Made by a program: the position numbers and the translations under genes. Source: Chara braunii (taxonomy: Eukaryota; Streptophyta; Charophyceae; Charales; Characeae). Taken from it: a stretch of DNA of 54,927 nt. The stretch's first letter is position 1; each line of letters begins with the position of its first letter. The notes under the pieces are model-generated. The model worked only from the letters and a program-made list of their open reading frames with translations. It searched no databases and had not been told where the DNA came from. Positions 20,566 to 30,164 of this stretch are shown here, in pieces. The stretch lies in NCBI GenBank assembly GCA_003427395.1, contig BFEA01000113.1:1688196-1743122 (forward strand). Direction: 5' to 3'.

Positions 20566-21261
20566 CATTTTAGCTAAAACAGGGTGGTACCCTGGCTGGC
20601 CTGGTGTTGAGTGATACCGTGCGGGGGGGGTTTGGCAGATCGAACAAGGGTCGGGTGGGACCTTTGGGCCTATTGCCTTTTGCTTCTTTTGGGGCCCCCC
20701 TTGGGCCTCTTGGCGCCGTCGATCAATGGACTTCCGGTTTTGATAGCTTTTGTCCCTGTCAATCACTTAGGCTGTTGTCAGTGGTCGCTATAAATAGGTT
20801 CACGGCGCAATGTTTTCTCCGTCTCCGCCTCGACTTTTCGAAGACCCCTGACGATTCCAGCTCTAGCGGTCGGATGAAACATGTAGGGTCAGCCGCCAGA
20901 AGCTCGGCCAGTGCTATATTGATTACGGGCACGACACCCATATCCGGTTCGAGCTACGGGCTTTGTTCTTCATGATTATTGAATTAAGCCTTGTCGCGTT
21001 CGGGAGAGAAAATCTTGCGCCGTGTGTTATCTTCTTTGTCTCTTTGGTTGTCTCCCTAGTTGTTACTGCTCTGTCCGCCGTGTGTTTGTCTTCTTTGTCC
21101 TTGTTTGTCTCCATTTGCTTCTGCGAAATGCTTTGGTTTTTACTGTGAACATATTTTTGTGCTTTCTGTTCGTCCCGGTCCGTTGTATTGCTCTCTGCAT
21201 GTAGGGTTCTAACGCTGAGTTACAGTCATTGTCAAATTTATTTGCGTGATTTACTCACCAT
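20566..21261 (+). repeat. Right pseudo-LTR of the Penelope-like element
   Basis: A direct repeat of 15277-15989 with the same start and the same end (ACTCACCAT), scattered substitutions and one short deletion near 20740. It carries the second hammerhead ribozyme. Confidence 0.9.
20843..20890 (+). ncRNA. Hammerhead ribozyme (type I, minimal), right pseudo-LTR
   Basis: It has the same architecture as the left copy: GACCC (20843-20847), CTGACGA (20848-20854), stem II 20855-20875, GAAA (20876-20879), short stem III, GTA (20883-20885) and GGGTC (20886-20890). Core residues and stem I are unchanged. Stem II has changed at several bases but still pairs except at two positions. Cleavage is predicted after 20885. 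Confidence 0.85.
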
Positions 21262-21489
21262 GTTCTGGGTTAAGTTTCATTCCTTTCCCCTACTTGGGCC
21301 CTTCCTCCACCCCTTAGCAAGTGTGCAAAATGAGGATGAATCTTCCGCTAGAACGTGGACAAATACAACCCCTTTATTCTTTGTCTCGGTGACCACAGTA
21401 GTGCAGAGAACCTTGGTGAGTCGCTTTCTTATCTTTCCACTTTCTTGGCCGCGCCACATTCTTGGCTGTCAGAAGCGCCTTCGCATAGA

Positions 21490-21580
21490 GAAAGAGAGAG
21501 AGAGGGAGAGTGAGTGAGAGAGAGAGAGAGAGCAGGTTGTCAGTGACAGGGAGTGCAGTTTCTTGCCAACAGCAGAGGAC

Positions 21581-21635
<55 letters not shown>
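21490..21635. repeat. Two (GA)n microsatellites
   Basis: GA runs at ~21490-21531 and 21583-21635 are separated by unique sequence. The long Ser/Leu or Arg/Glu frames across them are artefacts of the repeat. Confidence 0.95.
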
Positions 21636-21638
<3 letters not shown>

Positions 21639-21749
21639 ATCCCAAAAACCAAAACACAACACATTTGTGATTACGGGCCTGCACGAGCCTGTCCCGTTCA
21701 CCAGGGGAAGAACGAAGCAGGCAGTGACCTTCGGGGGGGGGAGGTTATA

Positions 21750-21938
21750 TTCGAATACAACAATTTTCTCTTCATGAAATTCAAATATAACGCACATGCG
21801 TATTATTCGAATAGAACGCATATGCATTATATTCGAAGTGCCCTTGTATTCGAAGAAAACGGTCTAACTTTCTGAAAACCAGTTTTTTGGAAAACTCGAA
21901 TACAACGCATATGCGTTATGTTCGGGGGAAGACGGTAG
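21750..21938 (-). repeat. Palindromic cluster and right inverted-repeat arm
   Basis: Short palindromes built on 'gaatacaacgcatatgcgtt' and 'atattcgaa' occur at 21750-21760, 21785-21840, 21850 and 21895-21925. The last one, with GGGGGAAGACGGTAG, is the mirror of 15051-15100. The units resemble a fold-back or MITE-type element. Confidence 0.6.
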
Positions 21939-22040
21939 GTCCCACTTGCAAGAGGATTGAATTTAACGCCTGAATCTAGACTTGTTCCTGGACAGGTGCA
22001 TAAAATGGAGATTGAATCTGCTTTTCTGCATCTCAGCTTC

Positions 22041-22467
22041 TGCAAGGGACCTGATTGTCCTCCTCTTGCTGGAGTGTATCACAGTGCATGCATGGACAAT
22101 GACTCACACAAGATGAAGCTCACACATAGTCCAAATGAGATAGGATAGAACCAAGATGCGCAGCTCAATTAATCATTAACACATTATACAATAGTACATT
22201 GAGATCCAAAGTTCAGCGCCCATCATTATCACGAGTTCCTTCCTTCTGTCTCACGAATGGGGCCTAGCTCATCCAGCGCCACCTTCAGAACTCAAGCACA
22301 GCGCATAGCAGGTAAGTATCCACCATAGCCAGATCTCTCTCTTCTCTCTTGGATCTCAGTCTTGGTTCCTTTGTCCCACCAGACATGCACACCCCTACTA
22401 CGAAGATCTACTTTGAATGCTACTCACTGAAGACTACTGACTAACCCTTCTATCACTACTACTAACA
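22041..22467 (-). repeat. Gypsy-2 3' LTR (right boundary uncertain)
   Basis: The left end is fixed by matching TGCAAGGGACCTGA at 26749. Similarity with the inverted copy reaches ~22372. The sequence CTACTAACA at ~22467 gives a plausible CA end, but no clear polypurine tract follows, so the right end is approximate. Confidence 0.65.
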
Positions 22468-22599
22468 TGTTGGCGCAGCTATGCCTGCCTCTTGCAAGCC
22501 AGCGCCCAACCTTCCTCCTCTTAGCGCAGCTTCTTCTCCTACCAACGCTCACCCAGCAAGCTAACGCACAAGTGCTACATCACTTCCACGCATTTATGT

Positions 22600-23703
22600 C
22601 GTTGGAGAATCTGATGTCAAGGGAGGCTGGCCTATTGCTTTATACTGCTGGCCTCCCCTGGCGAGGTCTGCAATGGCCTGTATTGGCACTTCGGGGTAAT
22701 GGCTCAACATTCTTAATAGTTATATCATTTAGTCTTCTATAGTCTATGCACATGCGGACCCCACCATTGGCGCACCATAAGGCGAGGAGCTAGGTTTTAT
22801 CCATCCCTTTTCCAACATTTCATCAAGTTGGGTTCGCAGTTCATCTAACTCTGAAGGTGACATTCTGTATATAGGCCCTTTAGGAATTTGGCTTCCTGGA
22901 ATGATCTCAATGCGATGTTTGATAGGGCGTTCCACAACACCGCTTGGGGGCTCTGCCACATCTGCGAATTCTTTTAGAATCTTTTCAATCTTTGGGGACG
23001 TTGCCTCTTCTTTAGCTTCACCTTCTTTTACCGGGCGCACATATGCAACAAAGGCTTTATCATACAAGTTATACTTTTTCACATGGCGGGCGAACGCGGG
23101 GGCACTCATACAACAATGAGCTAAGCTGCTTTCCTTACCTGATTCATGGAATAGGCAGATTTTCTTCTTTCCGCCTTGTGGACTAGGCAGCCAACACTCA
23201 TGGTCCCTCATCTTTATGTCCGCATTTGCAGCTTCCCCCCAATCCATACCTAAAAGTATGTCAAAAGGAAGATTGTCTTCCACCAAGAGAGTCGGAGAGT
23301 GGAGAACACGTTCCACCTTCCCCTCTGCCTCGAGCCGGAAGTATATCTTGACCCCTTCAACATATCTATCCATCACCGTGACTGTACTATTAGCTAGTTT
23401 TCTTACTACGGGCTCATCTAATTGCTTAACCTTTAGCCCGAGTCGCAACTTTTGCAAACCTTTCTTACTTATGTAGCTGCGTGTTGACCCTGTGTCAATC
23501 ATACCACCAACTCTTATTTTATTTATCTCTAGATCTGCAATTATTAACTGTCCTTTTCGTTTCTTCATCTCAGTCCAAGCTTGGCGGCGAGCGGCCAACT
23601 CATCACCCATGCCAGCGAGGGATCCACCTAGAGAGGTACACACATTTATTACCTCTGGACAGTGTACTAGGTGGGGACTAACTTCCTCTTCAGTTTCTGC
23701 CAA
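22600..23703 (-). pseudogene. Gypsy-2 protease and truncated reverse transcriptase
   Basis: The 319-codon frame (22744-23703) has the protease active site MIDTGSTRSYIS and the later block FDILLGMDW. It then enters RT with HRIEIIPGSQIP, IYRMSPSELDELR and GWIKPSSSPYGAPM. It stops at a frameshift, but another phase just downstream still reads RMCIDYRRLNDITI and NVEPLPR (~22680-22740), with the usual residues between the two blocks deleted. After that RT is lost. The catalytic YxDD, RNase H and integrase are absent. Confidence 0.85.
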
Positions 23704-23771
23704 CGGAACCTTCGGATGGGAGGATGTCTTTCTTTCTACATCCGAAGTTCCCGTAGAGGCAACCGGGACCC

Positions 23772-24041
23772 CTACTGGTTGTTCCCTTTTAGTATTTTGT
23801 AGTCAGGGCAATAGGGAACAACGTGGTTGGGGTCACCACACTTAAGGCACTGGTCGGCAACTTTTCTTTCTTGCCATACTTTTTCTGCAAACCCCAAGTG
23901 CTTCCAAGGCTCCCATTCGGGTAGACCTGGATGGGGTGGATATGGTTTATCCCAATTTCCATACCACCTGCCTCTTCCTCTTCCCCAGGTAGAATATGAA
24001 CCCCGGCCACCTTGCGAGGGACCATTGCCCCTTCCTCTCAC
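23772..24041 (-). pseudogene. Gypsy-2 zinc-knuckle segment of Gag
   Basis: It starts in an RG-rich stretch and contains CLKCGDPNHVVPYC, a CX2CX4HX4C knuckle near residues 66-79. It is separated from the main gag frame by a frameshift at ~24050 and lies before the protease, as expected for nucleocapsid. Confidence 0.8.
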
Positions 24042-24068
24042 GTAGTGGCTACCTTCGCCACCACCCCT

Positions 24069-25916
24069 CTAGGTGTCGGGTCCTCTTCCACCACGTCTGC
24101 GGCCTCTTCTTCCGCGGCCACGTCCTCTTCCTTGTCGCCCTCCCCCGCGGGCTAGAACGGTCGCGTAGCTCCCCTCCTGAGCTACCGAACCGTTGGGTCC
24201 TCCCTCCAGACCATAATCTATTTGGTCATAGGAGAGAGTTTCAACACCTCCTTCTTCAAAAGTTAGAAGAAGGTTGTCTTTCCCAGGGATGTTCCCTGAG
24301 ATAGTGCGGTTCTGCCACTTTTTACCCGCTTGCAGATCTTTCCAGTAAAGGCAGTAGTTAGCCTCCGCTAAGAAGCCAGCATGATCTATAGCGATTTTGA
24401 TTTTGCTAAACTTCTCATATGTCATCCCCTCTTCCTTTGTGCGGGGATACAACTGAGTACGGAAAGGGTCGGGCAGTGCCCTAGCGAAGTTATTGAGGAC
24501 TTGAGTAGGAGTTAGTCCATGCTCAGCGCATTGCAAAAGTTCGTCCATCGTTGCTTTGAGTGCAGACGCACTCTTCCATTTTCGATCCGCAATGTTTAAA
24601 ATTAGCATTTCGGTTCGGCGAGCCAGATTCTTATCTTTGAATCGTTCTCTTACTGCTTTAAAGAAATCTTTAATTCTGGTTTGTTGTGAATATTCAATCA
24701 TTGTCTGGCAGTTCGCTTCCTTTTGCAACGATATGGCGAAGCTCATCGCATCGCCGGCCATGCACGAAGTGGCCATCAGAACTCTGTCCCAATATGGGAT
24801 GCGCTGATCGTACACGTAGGACTCTACGGCCGCAATCCAATGCATGACACTCTCCTCCCTCTTGCCTGTGTAGGTCCACGAAACTTTAACTTTAATCTTT
24901 TTAGCATCCCCACTGTCTTCTCGCAGCACCCCCTTTCCTTTTTTATCACCATCTCCTCCATCTTCGTTTCCATCACCACCTCCTCCTCCTCCTGCGCCGG
25001 TGCCCTGAATTATCTTCTCAATTACGGCCGGAGTGAAGGTCTGGGTGATGTGGTTATCTAATTTTGCAATGCAGGACTGAATATGCATATCAACATTCTT
25101 TGCGGACTTCTGAAGGAAGGTGTTCCAGACTCCTTCAAATTCGTACTGGTGGGACTCAACTTTCTGCAGAGTTTTGTTCATTGCTTCTAATTCTTGTTTG
25201 GTATGCAGAACTGTTTCGGTTAAGAGGGCTAACTTTTCTTCTGTTGCCGCTTGTTTATCTTTTTGTGCTTGCAACTCTCTGTGCAACCTTGTACACTCTG
25301 CTTGCAATCTCTTTCTTTCATCTAACTCTCGCCGCTTTGCTGCCAACATCTTAGGATGCAGTTCTGCTCGTTTCTCTTCAAGCATCAGATCCCTTTCTCT
25401 CTGATCTGTAACGGTTGCCAGTCTCGCAACGAACACATCCCTTTCTTCTTCTGTTTCTTCAAGTCGGTCGTTGGTATAAGCATACGGGTCGTACCAGTCC
25501 AGCGGTTTAACAAACAATTCACCTGCCTGACTACTCTCTGCCTTCTCTGTCCACCGTCTGATAAGTCTTTCTCCCCCTTCCTCAGACTCTTCTTCTTCTA
25601 TAGTCTGTAATTCTTCCTTTAACTCCTTTTCTAACTTTTCTTTCATTTCTTTCTTCACTCTCTCTTCTTCCATCTGCATTTTCTTTTTTATTTCTTCTTC
25701 TTTCTGTCTTTTTCTTTCCTCTTTTTCTTTCTTCTTTTCAGCCTGGCGGCGCTCCACTTCAGCCTGTTCCACAGGCGTGGGCCCTGGCTTGATTGCTCCT
25801 GATCTCATCATCATTCGGGAGGCACAAACTCTCCCAAAGCCCAGGGGAAAAAACATTTGAAACAAGGGGCCCAACAAAACCGAAAGGGCCATAATCCCCA
25901 TGGTGGATGACAGCAC
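24069..25916 (-). pseudogene. Gypsy-2 Gag with long N-terminal coiled coil
   Basis: This 615-codon frame is nearly full length. Residues ~50-115 and ~170-255 are extremely Lys/Glu-rich and predict long coiled coils. A Gly/Asp-rich linker follows (~GAGGGGGGDGNEDGGDGDKK). The retrotransposon-gag fold starts near KVSWTYTGKREESVMHWIAAV and runs through YWDRVLMATSCMAGDA and FFKAVRERFKDKN. The C terminus is an RG-rich basic tail (GRGRGRRGRRRGGRG) that would bind RNA. The frame is intact apart from the shift before the zinc knuckle. The first Met is followed by a short hydrophobic stretch, so the true start could be a later Met (for example MMMRSG). Confidence 0.87.
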
Positions 25917-26730
25917 AAGTAGTCCTCCGCTGGTCCACCAAGAGACTGGATCCCACAGTACTACTAAACTCTATCAGATGTGGATGGGATGCTGTTTTTT
26001 TTCTTTTTTTTTTTTACACTCTGGAAATCACTGTTTCAACCAATAACGAATTTCAGACAGTAAAACTCAATAGAATTTTTTCTCTTTTTTCTTTTTTAAC
26101 ACTGCTGGTCTCCTTCTTAGTTAGTATTTTTCTTTCTTTCTTCTTGGTCTAGCTGTTTCTGTTTATACTAACCTTGGCTGTTTGTCCTCTTGCGCAGGGA
26201 GAAGTTGGAGTATGTACTATGTCAGAGTACCCGGGCTATACCTCAATCACACAGATTCTCACTGCCCAGTTAACTTTGCTTGATACCGTGCTTGCACTCT
26301 GACGTGGCAATCAGCCACTAATGTCAGATTAGAGGGGTAGAAGAGAGGACCTACAGGACTCTGACCGCTACTGCCTCTAATGTGGCCAGACACTTGTGTC
26401 CTGACTCCCAGACCAGACCTTAGGTAGACAGCAGCAGCAGCGACCACCAGAGAGGGGAAGAAGTAGAGTACACACACACACACAGCCAGGTAAGGGGGTA
26501 TGGAGGTTCTTCTCTCTTGGAAGCGGCCGTCGATGAAGCTCCTCGTTGCTCCACACTCCAACGCTCCAGGTAAGTAATCTTCTGCCCCTTCCTCTTCGGC
26601 TTACTTCTCCCCCTAATCCCAATCCACCTCTGTCTCACAACTCCACCATCGCCAGCATCATCATCAAGCCAGCATTCTCTTCTTCTTTTCGCCGGCCTTG
26701 CTCATGCCAGCGCAGTGAGTGCAACAAGCT

Positions 26731-26745
26731 TCTGCTCCGATACCA
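26731..26745 (-). promoter_or_regulatory. Gypsy-2 primer binding site (tRNA-iMet-like)
   Basis: The minus strand reads TGGTATCGGAGCAGA, three bases from the LTR start. It is the same variant as in Gypsy-1. Confidence 0.83.
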
Positions 26746-26748
26746 AAT

Positions 26749-26900
26749 TGCAAGGGACCTGACTGTCCTCCTCTTGCTGGAGTGTATCACAATGCATGCA
26801 TGGACAATGACTCACACAAGATGAAGCTCACACGTAGTCCAAATGAGATAGGATAGAACCAAGATGCGCAGCTCAATTAATCATTAACACATTATACAAA
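26749..26900 (-). repeat. Gypsy-2 5' LTR, first ~150 bp only
   Basis: It matches 22041-22192 closely, then breaks at 'attatacaaaggaacc', where the following sequence is the inverted LTR. Confidence 0.85.
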
Positions 26901-27173
26901 GGAACCAAGACTGAGATCCAAGAGAGAAGAGAGAGATCTGGCTATGGTGGATACTTACCTGCTATGTGCTGTGCTTGAGTTCTGAAGGTGGCGCTGGCTG
27001 AGCCAGGCCCCATTCGTGAGACAGAAGGAAGGAACTCGTGATAATGATGGGCGCTGAGCTTTGGATCTCAATGTACTCTTGTATAATGTGTTAATGATTA
27101 ATTGAGCTGCGCATCTTGGTTCTATCCTATCTCATTTGGACTATGTGTGAGCTTCATCTTGTGTGAGTCATTG
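26895..27173 (+). repeat. Inverted Gypsy-2 LTR copy running into the gap
   Basis: The reverse complement of this segment matches 22083-22372 closely. Its last ~100 bp are therefore the reverse complement of 26790-26893, so the two could pair as a hairpin with a ~180-base loop. The N gap begins inside the second arm. Confidence 0.87.
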
Positions 27174-27748
27174 NNNNNNNNNNNNNNNNNNNNNNNNNNN
27201 NNNNNNNNNNNNNNNNNNNNNNNNNNNNNNNNNNNNNNNNNNNNNNNNNNNNNNNNNNNNNNNNNNNNNNNNNNNNNNNNNNNNNNNNNNNNNNNNNNNN
27301 NNNNNNNNNNNNNNNNNNNNNNNNNNNNNNNNNNNNNNNNNNNNNNNNNNNNNNNNNNNNNNNNNNNNNNNNNNNNNNNNNNNNNNNNNNNNNNNNNNNN
27401 NNNNNNNNNNNNNNNNNNNNNNNNNNNNNNNNNNNNNNNNNNNNNNNNNNNNNNNNNNNNNNNNNNNNNNNNNNNNNNNNNNNNNNNNNNNNNNNNNNNN
27501 NNNNNNNNNNNNNNNNNNNNNNNNNNNNNNNNNNNNNNNNNNNNNNNNNNNNNNNNNNNNNNNNNNNNNNNNNNNNNNNNNNNNNNNNNNNNNNNNNNNN
27601 NNNNNNNNNNNNNNNNNNNNNNNNNNNNNNNNNNNNNNNNNNNNNNNNNNNNNNNNNNNNNNNNNNNNNNNNNNNNNNNNNNNNNNNNNNNNNNNNNNNN
27701 NNNNNNNNNNNNNNNNNNNNNNNNNNNNNNNNNNNNNNNNNNNNNNNN
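27174..27748. other. Assembly gap (N run)
   Basis: 575 Ns. Open frames spanning it are meaningless. Confidence 0.99.
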
Positions 27749-27752
27749 ACAA

Positions 27753-27806
27753 GCTCCATCTATTGGTGGGGAGCAGCACCTGCTGGAAACCGGGTCCAGC
27801 GTCCCA
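27753..27806 (-). repeat. Inverted fragment of the LINE 3' tail
   Basis: Its reverse complement matches 34487-34532 (GGGACGCTGGACCCG, then CAGCAGGTGCTGCTCCCC). A shortened second copy, with 'gaaccgggcccagcgtccca', follows at ~27845-27866. Confidence 0.8.
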
Positions 27807-27869
27807 TAGATACAGCCCTATCCTCACAAATTGGCACAAACTGGGAACCGGGCCCAGCGTCCCATAACG

Positions 27870-29340
27870 AGTACGTTCAGAAAACTCATCAGAAAATTGC
27901 ATGAAAATGAGACTATGAACCTACTAGAACAATCTTTTTTTCAGAAAACTTTAAGAAATTTTTAGAAGACCTGCGTATACTACAGACCTTTGACCAACTG
28001 CTCATTGAACTGCTCATTGAACCTCCGCAAAAGCCTCTTTACCCCACTCCAGCAAGACTTAGCTGTGCCCTATTCCTATCCTACTAGCTAGCCCCCTCAC
28101 TAGTAGGACGCGTAATATCCACCCATCTACTTGCAAACTCTCTCCACTGCCTTCTCCTTCCAGTGACGAGCCGACCTCCTCCACCACATAGTTCCTCCAC
28201 ATTCAGACCCTAAATCCAATCACCTTTGCTAGTGGGGCCTCACCCCAGGCTTGACCCATTCTCTCACTCCCTGTGAGTTGCTAGGGTACACAAATCATTT
28301 CGACAGATTTGTATGTACAGCTGCGCCCACCACTTATGAATCGCCTGTGTCACACAAGGGGCAAGGACACTGCAGCATGGCAGGTCACGTTCTGAAGTAC
28401 TCGAGAGGTACCACCCACCATTCCATTTGCAGGGCAGCCACCTCTGTAGTGTTCACAGGTCGCCTGTGGAAAGGGTCACTGCTCGAAAGACGTGTATTAT
28501 AGAAGCCGTTAGTCGAGGCTGTGCAATGTGAGTACGCCCTACCTGCCTATGCACGGAGTGGCGCTGAGTCACACTCACGTAACTCTTCCTTGCACTGACC
28601 GGCCCCAAGCTTAATTCAGAGTTATTACTCGTCTGATTACATTTGAACTCAGGTCTGTGTTTCAACAGTTCATAGAATTATTTTGCTTTAAGTTTCAAAA
28701 CGAACAAAATAAAACATGTTCAAACATGCAGAAACGCCAAAAACAACGAAACAAGAGATGTCCACGATGCATAAACGCCCAAAAGAACAAAACAAATTCA
28801 GAGAGGGACCCCACAGCGGCGCGGAAAATTTTTGGAATCCCCGCGCGTGGCGGATGTCATCTGCCGTCAACGGGCAGCCTCAGAAGGAGGGGATCCCACA
28901 GCATCCGAGTTGCAAGGGGGGTCCGCAGAGTTCACTTTCCCGAAAAGGAAAGAGAGGAGAAAGTTTCCTTTTCAGGAGAGTAGTTTCGAAAGAGCTGTCA
29001 GCGCAAAAGTTGAGTTGGGATCGAGATCCTGAGGGGCGCAGCGCTACCGGGAGCGCTGCGCCCCGCGCTATCGCAATCAATGCAGGAGTGCTAGTTACGA
29101 TGCCAGTACGAACGTGCGCGTCGTAGCGCATCAATGCAGGAGCGCTCGCGCGATCGCGAGAAATACGCCGAGTGCATTGGTGGCTGACAACGTGGCGCCC
29201 CAGGAATTGGTCGTCTTCCTTCCACGTGGCATCTACCTTCCACGTGGCGGTTGAGATGCGGAAGGAAGAGGATAGGAGATAGAAAGCCATCGCTATTCTA
29301 AGTGTAGTTTGCCGGGTATAGTCACGACTGGCTCGCGGTA
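27870..29340. other. No gene; scattered repeat fragments
   Basis: I see no convincing coding sequence. 28800-28990 shares blocks, inverted, with 43300-43460 ('gagagggaccccacagcggc' and neighbours). 29060-29140 has a repeated 'atcaatgcaggag'. Two copies of 'ccttccacgtggc' lie at 29218-29250. Confidence 0.5.
29218..29250. promoter_or_regulatory. Paired G-box (CACGTG) sites
   Basis: TTCCACGTGGC occurs twice within ~30 bp. CACGTG is the plant bZIP/bHLH G-box core. No transcription unit is identified beside it, so a regulatory role is only possible. Confidence 0.3.
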
Positions 29341-29348
29341 TTGAAGAC

Positions 29349-29370
29349 GCTCTTGCTCATGAGCAAGAGC
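29349..29370. repeat. 22-bp perfect palindrome
   Basis: GCTCTTGCTCA followed by its exact reverse complement TGAGCAAGAGC. Confidence 0.9.
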
Positions 29371-29499
29371 CAGGTTGCTGCGTCCTTATGACGTTGGCTG
29401 GAACAACATATGGAATGCGATATGAAGGGAAGGAACGTACAGGCGCAAAGACAACGGAAGCGAGTGAGGACATCATCCAGGCCTGCACGCGGAAAGAAG

Positions 29500-29577
29500 G
29501 GCATCAGCAGCAGCAGTAGCAGCAGCAGTAGGATTACTGACATCATCATCATCTTTATGAGCTTTTTCATTGGTGCG

Positions 29578-29610
<33 letters not shown>

Positions 29611-29784
29611 CCATCATCAACATCATCATCATCATCATCATCTTCATCATCATCATCGATTCATCATTACTGTCATCATCATCATCAGCATTTCGGACAT
29701 CAGCAGCAGCAGCAGCAGCATTACTGACATCATCATCATCATCATCATCATCATCATTATGTGCATCATCATCATTGGTGCGTC

Positions 29785-29824
<40 letters not shown>

Positions 29825-29930
29825 ACATTAGCATCTTCATTATCATCATTATTTTTTTTTGACATCATCATCATCATCATCATCATCGTTATGATGATGA
29901 GTATTATCATCATATTAGTTTGTTTGTTCA
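29500..29930. repeat. Composite (ATC)n/(AGC)n microsatellite
   Basis: Long runs of CAT/ATC and shorter AGC runs are interspersed with repeated linkers such as 'attggtgcgtc' and 'attactgacatc'. The linkers recur, so larger composite units were duplicated. Poly-Ser, -Ile and -His frames are artefacts. Confidence 0.95.
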
Positions 29931-30164
29931 GGTAAGAGGGTTGTCATCATCATCCTCATTATCATTATCTTCAGGGTGTTGTCTTTCGTCATCAACAAAA
30001 TCCAAGTGAATGACATTTTGGTGAGGGGGAGGGGGAGAGCCCAGCTATGCAAGGGTTTCATTAGGCGGGTGGTGAAACCCTGGAGGGGGCACGGGCAGAT
30101 TGTGAGGAATACTCTTTTCTGGGGTTGGGCATCAAATCCCAGTGGGGGCAGATTAGGGTAAAGG

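Larger units (their letters stand above)
15277..21261 (+). mobile_element. Penelope-like retroelement with N-terminal GIY-YIG (Chlamys-like) and pseudo-LTRs
   Basis: A direct repeat of ~700 bp (15277-15989 and 20566-21261) brackets plus-strand coding relics. These are a CCHC zinc knuckle with long coiled coil, a GIY-YIG nuclease, and a Penelope-type RT. Canonical Penelope elements carry GIY-YIG after RT; here it comes before, as in the permuted Naiad/Chlamys clade described from protists, green algae and invertebrates. Each pseudo-LTR carries a hammerhead ribozyme motif. The distance between the two cleavage sites gives a unit of about 5.27 kb. The coding part has at least one in-frame TAA, one in-frame TGA and several frameshifts, so this copy is dead. 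Confidence 0.87.
22041..27173 (-). mobile_element. Gypsy-2: Ty3/Gypsy retrotransposon, truncated and rearranged
   Basis: Minus-strand Gag, zinc knuckle, protease and the very start of RT lie between LTR sequence at 22041 (left) and 26749 (right). Both LTR copies start TGCAAGGGACCTGA. The primer binding site is at 26731-26745. RT breaks off soon after its first motifs and the rest of pol is missing, so it cannot replicate alone. The right LTR is interrupted after ~150 bp by an inverted LTR copy that runs into the assembly gap. Confidence 0.9.

Noticed and set aside
22467-22742. 91-codon plus-strand frame starting MLAQLCLPLAS
   Set aside because: It overlaps the Gypsy-2 LTR edge and RT remnant on the opposite strand and has no motif.
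27102-27902. Long open frames over the N run
   Set aside because: They are made of Ns translated as X.
29570-29935. Poly-His/poly-Ile protein
   Set aside because: It is a translation of a (CAT)n microsatellite.
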